Part shown: positions 40,964-49,950 of the stretch, piece by piece
How the letters are laid out: every line of letters starts with the position of its first letter
Numbering within the stretch: the stretch's first letter is position 1
DNA from: Thermus caldilimi
Lineage (GTDB): Bacteria; Deinococcota; Deinococci; Deinococcales; Thermaceae
Assembly: GCF_004684245.1 (NCBI RefSeq)
Contig: NZ_CP038452.1
Coordinates: 2,032,796 to 2,096,795 of the forward strand
Length of the DNA stretch: 64,000 nt
Direction: 5' to 3'
The notes under the pieces: model-generated
The model's input: only the letters and a program-made list of their open reading frames with translations
Database searches by the model: none
Told to the model about the DNA's origin: nothing
Made by a program: the position numbers and the translations under genes

Positions 40964-41595
40964 GGAAGGCGGCTGGCGTACTGGGCTAGGGGGCTGGCGT
41001 TAGGGGACACCTTGGTGCTGGCCTGGACCTTCCCCGAGGCGAAGCGCAGGTAGAGGCGGGCGCTGGGTCCTTGGCCCCTCAGGGTGGCCTTCCCCTCCTG
41101 GTAGGTGAAGCTTCCCAGGGCCAGGGCTTCCCGGTCCTTCAGGTTCACCACCAGGGTCTCCGCCTGGAGCCTGGGGCTTTCCGCCTGCACCCGGCCCTTC
41201 AGGACCACCACCTCCTCGGCGAAGAGGGCCAGGGCCTTTTCCGCCTTCAAGCCCCTGAAGTCGGGGTTGCTGAAGGTGAGGCCGGTAAAGCGGGCTTCCT
41301 GCTTGGGGATGTCGTGTTCCAGGGACTGGGCCAGAAAGGTTTCCTTCTCCGAAAGGAGCTCGGCTCCCCGGGCCCGCACGAAGCTTCCCTCTTTGTACTC
41401 AATATAGGCGGCCTTTAGGCGCAAGCCGTTTTCGTTGTCCACCAGGATCCCACCCTGGGGCAGGGTGGTGACCCCGGTGTCCAGGTTCACCCGCTGGGCC
41501 CCGAAGGGCTCCACGCTAAAGGCGGCGAAGCGGGCTCCCAAGGAAAAGCCCAGGAAAAGACCCAGGGCCAGAAGGAGGCGGTTACGGCCCTTCAT
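40960..41595 (-). CDS. LptA/LptC-like (OstA-like) periplasmic protein
   Basis: 211 residues from ATG 41595, which lies 7 nt after TAAATT (41603-41608, minus strand). One N-terminal hydrophobic helix (LLLALGLFLGFSLG) is a signal anchor. The rest is beta-rich with repeats resembling the Lpt jellyroll: AAYIEYKEGSFVRARGAELLSEKETFLAQ, AEEVVVLKGRVQAESPRLQAETLVVNLKD. This would form part of the periplasmic bridge to the LptD-like protein. The first gene of the lptA-lptF operon. Confidence 0.65.
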   Translation of the reverse strand: MKGRNRLLLALGLFLGFSLGARFAAFSVEPFGAQRVNLDTGVTTLPQGGILVDNENGLRLKAAYIEYKEGSFVRARGAELLSEKETFLAQSLEHDIPKQEARFTGLTFSNPDFRGLKAEKALALFAEEVVVLKGRVQAESPRLQAETLVVNLKDREALALGSFTYQEGKATLRGQGPSARLYLRFASGKVQASTKVSPNASPLAQYASRLP

Positions 41596-41602
41596 AAGGG
41601 GC

Positions 41603-41653
41603 AATTTACCAGAGGATTTTGAGGAGCGGCTTAGGGTTTCCTTGGCGTATATT
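41603..41653. promoter_or_regulatory. Divergent promoters of the Lpt and O-antigen genes
   Basis: Minus strand: TAAATT (41608-41603) 7 nt before the ATG at 41595. Plus strand: TATATT (41648-41653) 7 nt before the GTG at 41661. Both fit leaderless transcription. Confidence 0.5.
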
Positions 41654-41660
41654 GTTCCCC

Positions 41661-43105
41661 GTGCGCTGGTTGCTCTGGGCCCTGGCCTTGGCCCCTCTTT
41701 TCCCGCCCCTGGCCCTTTTGGCCCCCTTATGCGTGGGGTACCTCAGGCGGCTACCCCCTTGGGCCCTGGGCCTTTTGGCTGTCTATGCCCTTTCCCTCCT
41801 CCTTCCTGCCGTCTTTGCCCCAGAGCCCCTGGCCTTCCCCTTGGCCTTGGGCCGGGTCCTCTACGTCCTGGGGCTGGTGGGGGCGGGGGTGGCCCTTTTC
41901 CGCCAGCTCAGGGAGCCCTCCCGGGCCCTCCTGCCCTTGGGCTACGGGCTTTTCCTCCTCTATGGGAGCGCCTTCTTGGCCTCCTACCTGGCCTTTGGGG
42001 ACCAGGCGGTGGGGCAGAGGCTCATGCACCCCTTCCACAACCCTGTGGGTTTGGGATTCTTGGGCGCCTTGGGTGTGCTTCTTGCCGTATACGTGCGCTA
42101 CCCTTGGCCCTTCCGCCTCCTCCTAAGCCTTTTGGGGGGTGCGGTCCTCCTCCTTTCGGGAAGCCGCGGGGGGATGCTGGCCCTCCTTTTAGGGAGTGCG
42201 GGGGGGCTTCTTTTCCGGGGGCGGGGGCTTTGGGCTTTGGGGCTGGCGGGGTTCCTCCTCTTCGCCGCCCTTTCCCTGGACACCCCCATCTCCGAGCGCT
42301 TCTTCCAGGCCCACCTCTCGGGGCGGGAGGGGCTTTGGCTTCGGGCCTACGAGGTCTTCCAGGCCCACCCTTGGACGGGGGTGGGGCCTTATGTGCTGGG
42401 GGATTACCTGAAGGGGACGCTTTTTGGGGACTGCTTCCTCTTTCCCCTCATCGAGGCCAAAGGCCTCGCCTGCCCGGACTGGCTCAGGCCCCTTGGGGGT
42501 CTTTGGACCTTCGCCCACAACCACCTCCTCCAGGCCCTGGGGGAAAGCGGGGTCCTGGGGGCGGTGGGCCTCCTCCTCCTGGTGGGGGGTTTTTGGCGGG
42601 GGCCTGGGGGGAGGGGCTCCTCTTCTCCCTCCTCCTGGCCTTTGCCGCCATGGGGATGACCGACAACCCCTTCAGCGTCCCCAGCCCTTTCCGGGGGGAG
42701 ATCTTCTTCTTGGTGGGGGGGATGGCCCTGGCCCGGGGGGTGCGCCTTCCCGCCGCCTTGGGCTTCGCTGGGGCGGTGGCCCTCCTCTGGGCCTTGCCCT
42801 TCCTCTACCTGGCCACCCGGCCCCCGCTGCCCCCTCCTGCCCTCCTCTACGCCGCCATCCCGCCTGGGGAGGGGATGGGCTTCCTGCGCCTTGCGGGGGC
42901 CGAGGGGTACCGGGTGCAGGTGTGGCTCTGCAGGGAGAAAGCCTGCCAGCGCCTGGGGTGGGAGTGGCCGGGGGAGCAGGTGGTGGGCTTTCCCTTCCCC
43001 AAGGATCTTCCTTCGGGAAAGTACCGGCTTCGGGTCCTCCTCTTCAGCCAGCACCGCCTGGCCCAGCGGCCTCTTTACCTTTGGGAAAAGGAGGTGGTGC
43101 GGTGA
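41661..43105 (+). pseudogene. O-antigen polymerase/ligase-like protein, frameshifted
   Basis: Rejoined across a single-base deletion, this encodes 481 residues. Many hydrophobic helices fill the first 320 residues (RWLLWALALAPLFPPLALL, ALLPLGYGLFLLYGSAFLASYLAFG, and so on), and a large loop carries the O-antigen ligase hallmarks GSRGGMLALLLGS and HPWTGVGPYVLGDYL with the downstream HNHLLQALGE. The frame breaks at the G6 run 42584-42589 and continues as GFLAGAWGEGLLFSLLLAFAAMGMTDNPFSVPSPF. A soluble C-terminal domain of about 100 residues follows. Adding one G to the run restores a full-length gene. GTG start 41661 is chosen from the TATATT box. Confidence 0.75.
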
Positions 43106-43515
43106 AGCCCTTAGCGCTGGTGGGCGGCGGATTCCTCTTCGCCTTGGGGGTGGGCCTTGCCCTGTGGAGTCTTTCCCAAGCCTTTTCTGTAAGGCCTATA
43201 GAGGGCGAAGCTTGCGTGCCGGGTCCTCTGCCAGAAAGGGGGGAACTTTGGTCCAACGGGGTGTTGGAGATTCCCCTTTGCCGCGAAGCGCAGGTGGGGC
43301 TTCTCCTCGAGGGCACCCTGGCCCAGGGGAAGGGGCCCTACGCCCTGGTGGTGGAGGGGAGCCGGGTGCTCTGGCAGGGGGAGGTGCGGGGGGTAGAGGA
43401 GGTCTGGGTGAGGACCACCGGGAAGGGCACCCTGGCCTTGGCCTTCACCAACGACTTTTACCAGCCCCCCGAGGACCGGAACCTCTTCCTGCGGGCCTTG
43501 CGGGTGGAGCCTTAG
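43102..43515 (+). CDS. Small anchored protein with a carbohydrate-binding-like domain
   Basis: 137 residues from a GTG that overlaps the previous stop. One N-terminal hydrophobic segment (LALVGGGFLFALGVGLALWSLSQAF) is a signal or anchor. The C-terminus, LALAFTNDFYQPPEDRNLFLRALRV, matches the calcium-binding strand of xylan-binding carbohydrate modules (CBM36/60-like, FTND.y...DRNL.v...v). The likely role is binding the polysaccharide made or moved by the neighbouring O-antigen and Lpt genes; this is inference. Confidence 0.6.
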   Translation: MKPLALVGGGFLFALGVGLALWSLSQAFSVRPIEGEACVPGPLPERGELWSNGVLEIPLCREAQVGLLLEGTLAQGKGPYALVVEGSRVLWQGEVRGVEEVWVRTTGKGTLALAFTNDFYQPPEDRNLFLRALRVEP

Positions 43516-43575
43516 CGGAGAAGGGTCAGCAGGGCCAACACCACCTAGCCCCCCCACCTCGGGCATGGCCTCGGT

Positions 43576-45201
43576 CTACCGTAAGGAAAGACCAAAGGAG
43601 AGGCTCTGCCCCGTGGCCTCATCGTACTGTCCCCGGAGGACGTTCTGCCAGCGCACCTCGTAGGCGAAGCAGCCGTCGTAGAGGCGGAGGGTGAGGCCCA
43701 GGCGGGTGAGGCCCTCTCCATTGATCCCCACCTCGGGGGCGAGCCAGAGGGCCTGGCAGCAGGCCCGGTCGGGGAGGGGCATGGCGTAGGAAAGGCGCAC
43801 CTCCTCCAGGCTCCCCCGCACGTAGGCCAGGCGGAAGTTCCCCAGGGCCTCGTCCCGGTAGCTCCCCTCCAGGCGGTCCAGGCGGTTCCCCAGGGGGTTT
43901 TCCAGGGTGTAGCCCAGGCCCCAGGGGCCTAAGGCCCCCTCCAGCCGGAGGCGCTGGAACTCGTCCCGGTTCTCCCAGGTGAAGGGCGGGGTGGGGGTGA
44001 GGGGCTCCAGGCGTCCGGCGTAGCCCGCCCGCAGGAGGAAGTCCCCCTCCCGGTAGGAGGCCTCCAGGCTTCCTCCCACCGCTAGGTAGGGGCTGTACCC
44101 GGCGAAGGGGTAGAGGGCCAGGAGGGCCTCGGGCTGCAGGGTGAGGGCCCAGGGGCCCTCCCTCAGGGTGTGGCGGTAGGCCCCTTCCAGGCCCAGGGTG
44201 AAGCCCTGGCTCCTTCCCGTTTCCGCGTAGCGCAGGAAGGGCCTTAGGGTGAGGTCCTCCAGGCGGAGGGTGGGGGCGTAGCGGGCCTCGAGGCGGGGGG
44301 TGTCCGCATCCGGGGGGCTTGGGCTATAGCCCAGGAAGAGGTCCTCCGCCCAGGCCCAGACGCCCGGGGCGTAGCCCAGCTGGAATGCCGCCCCCACCCG
44401 GCCCTCCCGAAGGCCCAGGCGCAAGGCCTCCTGGGGCGACCCCAAGCCCGTGGCCAGGAGGGTGAGCCGCCTTTCCCAGCGGCCGATCTCCTCCCCCGGC
44501 CGGGGCAGGGGGAAGTCCTGGAGGCCCACCGTCCAGCCCCCGGCCTCCGAGCTGGAAAGGACCAGGGGGCTTTGTAGCTCTGGCCGGTGGTTGGCGTTGG
44601 CGGTGGCCTCCCCCAAGGGGACCTCGAGGGCCCAAAGCCCCAAGGTGGCCTCCCCCCTAAGCTCCCCCGTGGCCACCCGGAAGGTGGCCTCCTCCATGCG
44701 GAGGCGCACGTCCTCCCCGCAGGGGCAGGGGGTGGCGAGGAAGCCCCTCAGCCTGGCCTCCTCCCGGGTGAAGGTGGCTTCCGCCGCCCGCACCCGGTAG
44801 GCGGGGCTTTCCAGGAGGACGCCCTCCCCCTTGAGGGGGGTCTCCAGGCTAAGCCGCCGCACCTCCGCCTTGAGCCTCCCCTGGCTCAGGCGCACCCCCT
44901 GGAGGGCCTTCCCCTGCAGGGCCTCCGCCTCCACCCGCCAGCCCTCAGCCTCTCCTCGTAGACCCTCCGCCTGGAGGCTTCCCTCCGCCTCCAGGTACCG
45001 GATGGCGGGGGCTTCCAGGTAAAGCCCCTCCCTTTCCAGGCAGGCCCGGCCCTCAAAGACCAGGACCTCGCCGTCGTAGCTCATCTCCTCCCCGCCCAAG
45101 AGGCCCTCCTCCGTTTCCAGGGTGTAGGGCCTCTGCCCGCAAGGGCCTGCCAGGGTAAGGCCTAGACCCAAGGCTAGGACGAAAAGTCGCTCCCTCATCA
45201 C
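43576..45201 (-). CDS. LptD/OstA-like outer-membrane protein
   Basis: 541 residues with a signal peptide ending near residue 22. The first 170 residues are an OstA/LptA-type jellyroll (YDGEVLVFEGRACLEREGLYLEAPAIRYLEAEGSLQAEG). The rest is a predicted beta-barrel with alternating strands (RLEARYAPTLRLEDLTLRPFLRYAETG, QPEALLALYPFAGYSP) and a C-terminal GQSLSFGLSLR, the aromatic-ended strand typical of outer-membrane barrels. In Gram-negatives LptD inserts LPS into the outer leaflet. A TAAACT box ends 6 nt before GTG 45201, so it is probably leaderless. It converges with the small CBM-like gene. Confidence 0.65.
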   Translation of the reverse strand: MMRERLFVLALGLGLTLAGPCGQRPYTLETEEGLLGGEEMSYDGEVLVFEGRACLEREGLYLEAPAIRYLEAEGSLQAEGLRGEAEGWRVEAEALQGKALQGVRLSQGRLKAEVRRLSLETPLKGEGVLLESPAYRVRAAEATFTREEARLRGFLATPCPCGEDVRLRMEEATFRVATGELRGEATLGLWALEVPLGEATANANHRPELQSPLVLSSSEAGGWTVGLQDFPLPRPGEEIGRWERRLTLLATGLGSPQEALRLGLREGRVGAAFQLGYAPGVWAWAEDLFLGYSPSPPDADTPRLEARYAPTLRLEDLTLRPFLRYAETGRSQGFTLGLEGAYRHTLREGPWALTLQPEALLALYPFAGYSPYLAVGGSLEASYREGDFLLRAGYAGRLEPLTPTPPFTWENRDEFQRLRLEGALGPWGLGYTLENPLGNRLDRLEGSYRDEALGNFRLAYVRGSLEEVRLSYAMPLPDRACCQALWLAPEVGINGEGLTRLGLTLRLYDGCFAYEVRWQNVLRGQYDEATGQSLSFGLSLR

Positions 45202-45420
45202 AGGATGAGTTTAGTGGGGGGTTCTTCCTGGGACGAACGGGTATGGGTATCATATGTTTGGGTGAGGGGGTGGAATGGGGTCGCAGATGGGTATAACGCA
45301 GGGCCTAATAGGGGGGTTTCGTACCCGGGAAGCGGTAGCGGAAGTAATCGGTCGAGATTGTATGGACCTTTCTTTTACGGTCAGGGAATCCAGAGGCCCT
45401 GTGCTACTTAGAGCTTTCTG
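45202..45420. other. Intergenic, lptD promoter and low-GC boundary
   Basis: This 219-bp gap holds the minus-strand TAAACT box for lptD (45208-45213). On the plus side a TATAAC hexamer lies about 130 bp before wzx, without a matching -35. Codon use and base composition change from high G+C before it to clearly lower G+C after it, so it marks the left edge of the acquired glycan block. Confidence 0.4.
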
Positions 45421-46704
45421 ATGGAGAAAACAGGGGTCGAGGTTGGGAAATTGCGTCTCAAATTTTGGAGCACCGGTGCTGTTGTCCGCGACGCAATTAG
45501 CCTGTATGCGCTATTGTTGTTTAATTTCGTAATTCCCTTAATTACTTTACCGTATCTGTCCAGAGTGCTTGGGCCTCAGGTATTTGGGTTACTTACCTTT
45601 TTTCAGGCTTTTGCTCTATGGGCCTCTGTAGTGATTGAGTATGGTTTAAACTTATGGGGAGTAAGAGAGGGAGGCAAGGCAAGGGAAGATAGCGCTGAGT
45701 TAGGTCGGTTAGCTGCTGGTATTTTGGCGGCGAGATTGGTTTTATTGGCTGGTGTACTCACTATTTCCATCCCAGTTGCATTTTTTATCCCAATTTTTAA
45801 AGATAATCTCGTATACGTCATTTGGTCTCTGATTCAGGCGATTGCCTTTGGTTTTAGTCCGTTTTGGTATTTCCAAAGTACGGGAAAGATAACGCAGGCA
45901 GTAGCATTGGAATTTTGTTTCCGTTTGATAGCGACTACTATGGTTCTTCTGTTCGTAGACGCGCCACAGAAAGGATGGTTGGTTTTGGCGCTACAGGGAG
46001 GTTTTGGAATGGTAACGACTCTTATACAGTTGGCTTGGGTACACCGTGAAGTAAAATTGCCCATCCTTTTTTCGTTATTTGGCCTCTCTCTACAAATCCT
46101 GGCGAAAGGTCGGGGTGTATTTTTGCTAAGGTTGCTGCAAGTTATCTATAGTTCGAATCCTGTTTTTCTACTGGGTATTACCGCCGACCCCTTGGTTTTA
46201 GGCTATTATGGGGGAGCCGATAAGCTTTATAAGGCCCTTTTGAGTGTGCTAACACCCGTTGTTCAAGCAGTATATCCACGAGTCGCAGACTTCACATATA
46301 GCAACCCAGGGAAAAATCATGTGATCCTTAGACAAACCAAATGGTTACTAGGCATGGCTAGTTTTGTTTTGGCTGGAATAGTTTTGGCCAATGCACACTT
46401 GCTGATAGCTGTTTTCTTGGGTCACGCTTATATGCCCTCCATAGCAATTCTTCGGATTTTATCGCTTAGTATACCTTTAAATGCTTTTAATAGCGCATTA
46501 ATGATGTTTCATCTTTTGCCACATGGGATGGAAGTCATGGGTGTGCGTGCCTTACTCCTCGGAGTGGTGGTGCATGTAATCGGGATACTTGGCCTTGGAT
46601 CCTTGTATGCGGGGGTAGGCGCAGCATGTACTGTCGTGAGCGCTGAGTTACTTGTTTTTACCACTTTATGGCTTTGCTTGATTAAACGACGTTGTATGAG
46701 ATGA
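45421..46704 (+). CDS. wzx: Oligosaccharide flippase, Wzx-like
   Basis: 427 residues with 12 or so predicted membrane helices, MATE/polysaccharide-transporter superfamily: LLLFNFVIPLITLPYLSRVLGPQVFGLLTFFQAFALWASVVIEYGLNLWGVREG is a typical N-terminus. It would flip undecaprenyl-linked sugar repeats across the inner membrane. The gene is A+T-richer than its high-GC surroundings and uses many A/T-ending codons, so it was probably acquired horizontally. It starts the block wzx-wzy-GT2-GT4. Confidence 0.85.
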   Translation: MEKTGVEVGKLRLKFWSTGAVVRDAISLYALLLFNFVIPLITLPYLSRVLGPQVFGLLTFFQAFALWASVVIEYGLNLWGVREGGKAREDSAELGRLAAGILAARLVLLAGVLTISIPVAFFIPIFKDNLVYVIWSLIQAIAFGFSPFWYFQSTGKITQAVALEFCFRLIATTMVLLFVDAPQKGWLVLALQGGFGMVTTLIQLAWVHREVKLPILFSLFGLSLQILAKGRGVFLLRLLQVIYSSNPVFLLGITADPLVLGYYGGADKLYKALLSVLTPVVQAVYPRVADFTYSNPGKNHVILRQTKWLLGMASFVLAGIVLANAHLLIAVFLGHAYMPSIAILRILSLSIPLNAFNSALMMFHLLPHGMEVMGVRALLLGVVVHVIGILGLGSLYAGVGAACTVVSAELLVFTTLWLCLIKRRCMR

Positions 46705-46716
46705 GGAGGTGAGTCA

Positions 46717-47940
46717 TTGTACGGCGTCTTTGTTCGTTGGCTGTTTGGTGTATGGGTCCTCCTTTTGCTGCAAGCGGACCTCAAGGTGACGGTGCATCCT
46801 TATATTCATTGGTGGGCATCAATAGTGATCTTGCTGCTCGCGCTTCCATTACTTGTTAGATTGCCCTATGCCCTACGTCACTGGATAAAGATCTTTGCTA
46901 TATCTTGGGCCGGGTTTCTTATCCTTAGTGTTTTTTTGTCAAGCCTTGTTTCTGACGAGCTCTTGTATGGCTTAGTCCAGGCTATAAAGCTTACTACTAT
47001 ACTGATGTTTGCATTCCCGCTATTTTTGGGAAATGAGGGGCTGTGGCGAATAGGCATTTCTGTTTTCCCAATAGCGGTAATGACTAATCTTCTGTTTATT
47101 GTGCTTGGCTTAACGTTAAGTCCTGAGTTTGCAGGAGTTATGACGGGGGACGGCCGCTGGGGTACATTGCTGAACTATCCAGGTTCTCTGTGGCGAGTTG
47201 GAATGCTAGTTATTGTATGGGCCATGTATGAGGTATGGAATGGTCAAAAGAAGCTCTACTGGGGGCTCGTTCTCCTCGGGGCTTTAGCCCTTATTTATCT
47301 GGATAATTCACGCACTGGGGCGATTTTGGCTATCTTGGCTTTTTTATACACGATTTTCGTGCTTTCTTTGGAGAGGAAAACGCCAGGCACTGGGCTTGTT
47401 TTCGGCGTATTGATAGGTGTGAGTTTGCTTACCTGGAGCATAGCAAGTAGGGAACTTGGGGTAAGCGGACTATTGTTGCAGCGTGCGGCTGAATCGTTGA
47501 ATATCGCTCTGTCTAGGGGCTTTGAAGATGTTGATCCGACCCGGTACAAGATGATCCAGGTAGCACTTCAGCGAATAAAGGAAACCGGCTTGCTGGGAGG
47601 GGGGATTGGGACTACTCGTGCGGAAACAGATGAGGGTCCCATGGTGGTCCACAATACGTACTTGCAGGTCTGGGCAGATTTGGGCTTGATGGGATTCTTA
47701 TCATATGTGGGATTAGTAGTTGGCTGGATCTTGTGGATTCCTCACTTCTTTATACGTGTACAGGCGATCCCCAATATTTCCGACAGAGCAGTAATGTATA
47801 ATGCCCTGTTCCTCCTTCTGTTTTATGCGATATCGGGGCTATTTCACCCTTTGAGCACTGAGTGGTCAGAGTGGATCACGTTTATCCTGCCCTATGCGGC
47901 CTTTGCCACCATATTTGAAAAGAGAGGAGGCAGAACATGA
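46717..47940 (+). CDS. wzy: O-antigen polymerase, Wzy-like
   Basis: 407 residues with about 10 predicted helices and a large loop with a Wzy-like pattern: DNSRTGAILAILAFLYTI, and TGLLGGGIGTTRAETDEGPMVVHNTYLQVWADLGLMGFLSYVG. The polymerase would join lipid-linked repeats in the periplasm. A TTG start at 46717 is well supported by GAGGAGGTGAG just upstream. Its last bases overlap the GT2 ATG. Low G+C like its neighbours. Confidence 0.8.
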   Translation: MYGVFVRWLFGVWVLLLLQADLKVTVHPYIHWWASIVILLLALPLLVRLPYALRHWIKIFAISWAGFLILSVFLSSLVSDELLYGLVQAIKLTTILMFAFPLFLGNEGLWRIGISVFPIAVMTNLLFIVLGLTLSPEFAGVMTGDGRWGTLLNYPGSLWRVGMLVIVWAMYEVWNGQKKLYWGLVLLGALALIYLDNSRTGAILAILAFLYTIFVLSLERKTPGTGLVFGVLIGVSLLTWSIASRELGVSGLLLQRAAESLNIALSRGFEDVDPTRYKMIQVALQRIKETGLLGGGIGTTRAETDEGPMVVHNTYLQVWADLGLMGFLSYVGLVVGWILWIPHFFIRVQAIPNISDRAVMYNALFLLLFYAISGLFHPLSTEWSEWITFILPYAAFATIFEKRGGRT

Positions 47941-48860
47941 GAGGCACTGTGCCCTTTAGCGTTGTTATTACAACATATAATCGCTCCCGTTTAGTTAGCC
48001 GTGCGATCCGATCTGTCATTGAGCAAGGCTATACATCGGTAGAAATTCTTGTAGTGGATGATGGGTCGACCGATGAAACACCCAAGCTACTGAAAGAAAG
48101 TTTTCCACAAGTTAAATACTTTAGACAACAACCAAATCAAGGGCCGGGACCTGCGCGAAATCGGGGTATAAGGGAGGCAACGAATCCTTGGGTGATCATC
48201 CTGGATGACGACGATGAGCTTCTAGCGGGAGCACTTTTTTCGGTAGAAGCAACGCTAATGGCCTATAAGTTTGTGGACGATGTACATGCTTTTCCTGTTT
48301 TACAGTTCGCTTGCAGTAATGGGTGGATTGATGAACCATTTAGGCTAATAACGCTTGATGATTATCTTAAAGAGCGTATCAAGGGTGATTTTGTGCCGGT
48401 GATAAATCGTAAACGCTTCCTTTCACTTGAACTCGCGTATCCCTCATTGAGGATCGGAGGTGAACATCTTTTGTGGTGGCGTATTGCCAAGGAATACGGA
48501 ATTCCTACTTGGAGTTTAGCAATTGTTAGAGTGAATGCAGATGCTGATCTGCGCCTTACTTCGCCTCATAATCAAATTTCTCGTGCTATAGAGTATGGAC
48601 AGTTGCAAGAGATGACCCTGTCACAATTTGGAGAGGAGTTGCTGAGCAGGTCCCCTAATATGTATTACCGCAAAATTCTCGGGGCGGCGACTTATTTTCT
48701 CCTTGCCGAAAATAGAGCTTTAGCACGAACTTACTTGAAACGGGCCTGGTCCCTTAAGCCTGGTCTTAAGGCGATTGCTTTGTGGCTTCTCACCTTTGCT
48801 CCAATAAACCTTGTGCGAGGGATATTCGTTGCATACAAAAATAAGGGAGGGATTAAGTGA
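47937..48860 (+). CDS. Glycosyltransferase family 2
   Basis: 307 residues. The N-terminal GT-A fold has VVITTYNRSRLVSRAI, EILVVDDGSTDETPKLL and NPWVIILDDDDELLAGALF with the metal-binding DDD. It probably adds one sugar to the repeat unit on the cytoplasmic face. Specificity cannot be read. ATG overlaps the wzy TGA, and its end overlaps the GT4 GTG, so all four genes are translationally coupled. Confidence 0.88.
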   Translation: MRGTVPFSVVITTYNRSRLVSRAIRSVIEQGYTSVEILVVDDGSTDETPKLLKESFPQVKYFRQQPNQGPGPARNRGIREATNPWVIILDDDDELLAGALFSVEATLMAYKFVDDVHAFPVLQFACSNGWIDEPFRLITLDDYLKERIKGDFVPVINRKRFLSLELAYPSLRIGGEHLLWWRIAKEYGIPTWSLAIVRVNADADLRLTSPHNQISRAIEYGQLQEMTLSQFGEELLSRSPNMYYRKILGAATYFLLAENRALARTYLKRAWSLKPGLKAIALWLLTFAPINLVRGIFVAYKNKGGIK

Positions 48861-49942
48861 GAGTGTTACATGTTATTAACTCGTTGCAGATAGGTGGGGC
48901 CGAAGCCTTACTTGTGGAGCTTGCTTCACGGTTCCGGAAACGCGGGATAGAGGTGGATTTATATGCGCTAACTGTAACCGGGAGTTTCCTTGAGAAAAGA
49001 GCCGAGCAGCTGGGGCTTCCAACCTACTTTTCTCCCGTTTCATCTGTGTATTCACCCCAACAAGTAGTGGCCTTAGCTAAGCATCTACAATTTCAAAAAT
49101 ATGATTTGGTCCACGCCCATCTTTTCCCTGCTCAGTTGTGGGTATCTGTTTTATGGAAATGGATGGCAAATGCTCCTTTGATTACTACTGAACATAGCAC
49201 TTACAATCGGCGCAGAAAGTATGGTTTCTTTCGTCTGATGGACAGGTGGATGTACCAACCATATAGGGCTATTGTGGCTGTAAGTCAAGCCACCGCGAAC
49301 AACTTGTCCAAATGGGTACCCGAAATAGCTCACAAAATACGTGTTATATATAATGGTATAGACACTTCTCATTTTTTAGCTACAGAACCGGCGGATTTGC
49401 AAGCCCTAGGTGTGAAGCGACCAGTCATAATCTGCGTAGGGCGCTTGGAACGGCAAAAAGATCAAGCCACTCTGTTAAAGGCTCTAACACGCATGGATAA
49501 AGTGCATCTTCTTTTAGTGGGAGATGGTTATATGAAGGATGAACTTCAAGCTCTCACAAGGCGTCTTGGCATCAACCATAGAGTGCACATCGTGGGTAGG
49601 CGAGGAGACGTTGCTGCTCTGTTGAGGTCTTCCGACGTTTATGTACAACCCTCTCAATGGGAAGGTTTTGGTTTAGCTACAATAGAAGCTATGGCTGCAG
49701 GGACACCGGTCATTGTCAGCAATGTTGAGGGTCTCAGGGAGGTTGTTGGTAATGCCGGCTTGTACTTTGAGCCAGGAGATGTACAAGGTTTAGCGGAAAG
49801 AATAGCGCTCGTTCTAAATGACCCCGCTTTCCGTCGTGAGTTATCGACTCGCGGAAGAGAGAGGGCTAAACTTTTTGACATAGACAGTACTGCTGAGCAA
49901 TACAGCAAACTCTATCACGATCTCGTAGAAAGTTATTTGTGA
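48857..49942 (+). CDS. Glycosyltransferase family 4
   Basis: 361 residues. GT-B fold: N-terminal domain with LHVINSLQIGGAEALLVELASRF, C-terminal domain with the donor site VYVQPSQWEGFGLATIEAMAAGTPVIVSNVEGLREVVGNAGLYFEPGD. A retaining transferase using a nucleotide sugar. It is the last gene of the low-GC block, and an insertion sequence begins 9 bp after its stop. GTG start. Confidence 0.9.
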   Translation: MRVLHVINSLQIGGAEALLVELASRFRKRGIEVDLYALTVTGSFLEKRAEQLGLPTYFSPVSSVYSPQQVVALAKHLQFQKYDLVHAHLFPAQLWVSVLWKWMANAPLITTEHSTYNRRRKYGFFRLMDRWMYQPYRAIVAVSQATANNLSKWVPEIAHKIRVIYNGIDTSHFLATEPADLQALGVKRPVIICVGRLERQKDQATLLKALTRMDKVHLLLVGDGYMKDELQALTRRLGINHRVHIVGRRGDVAALLRSSDVYVQPSQWEGFGLATIEAMAAGTPVIVSNVEGLREVVGNAGLYFEPGDVQGLAERIALVLNDPAFRRELSTRGRERAKLFDIDSTAEQYSKLYHDLVESYL

Positions 49943-49950
49943 TCCAATTA

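Noticed and set aside
42424-43101. Reading the CBM-like gene as a 363-residue protein starting at 42424
   Set aside because: The upstream part is the out-of-frame shadow of the O-antigen gene. The GTG at 43102 gives a signal anchor and conserved domain.
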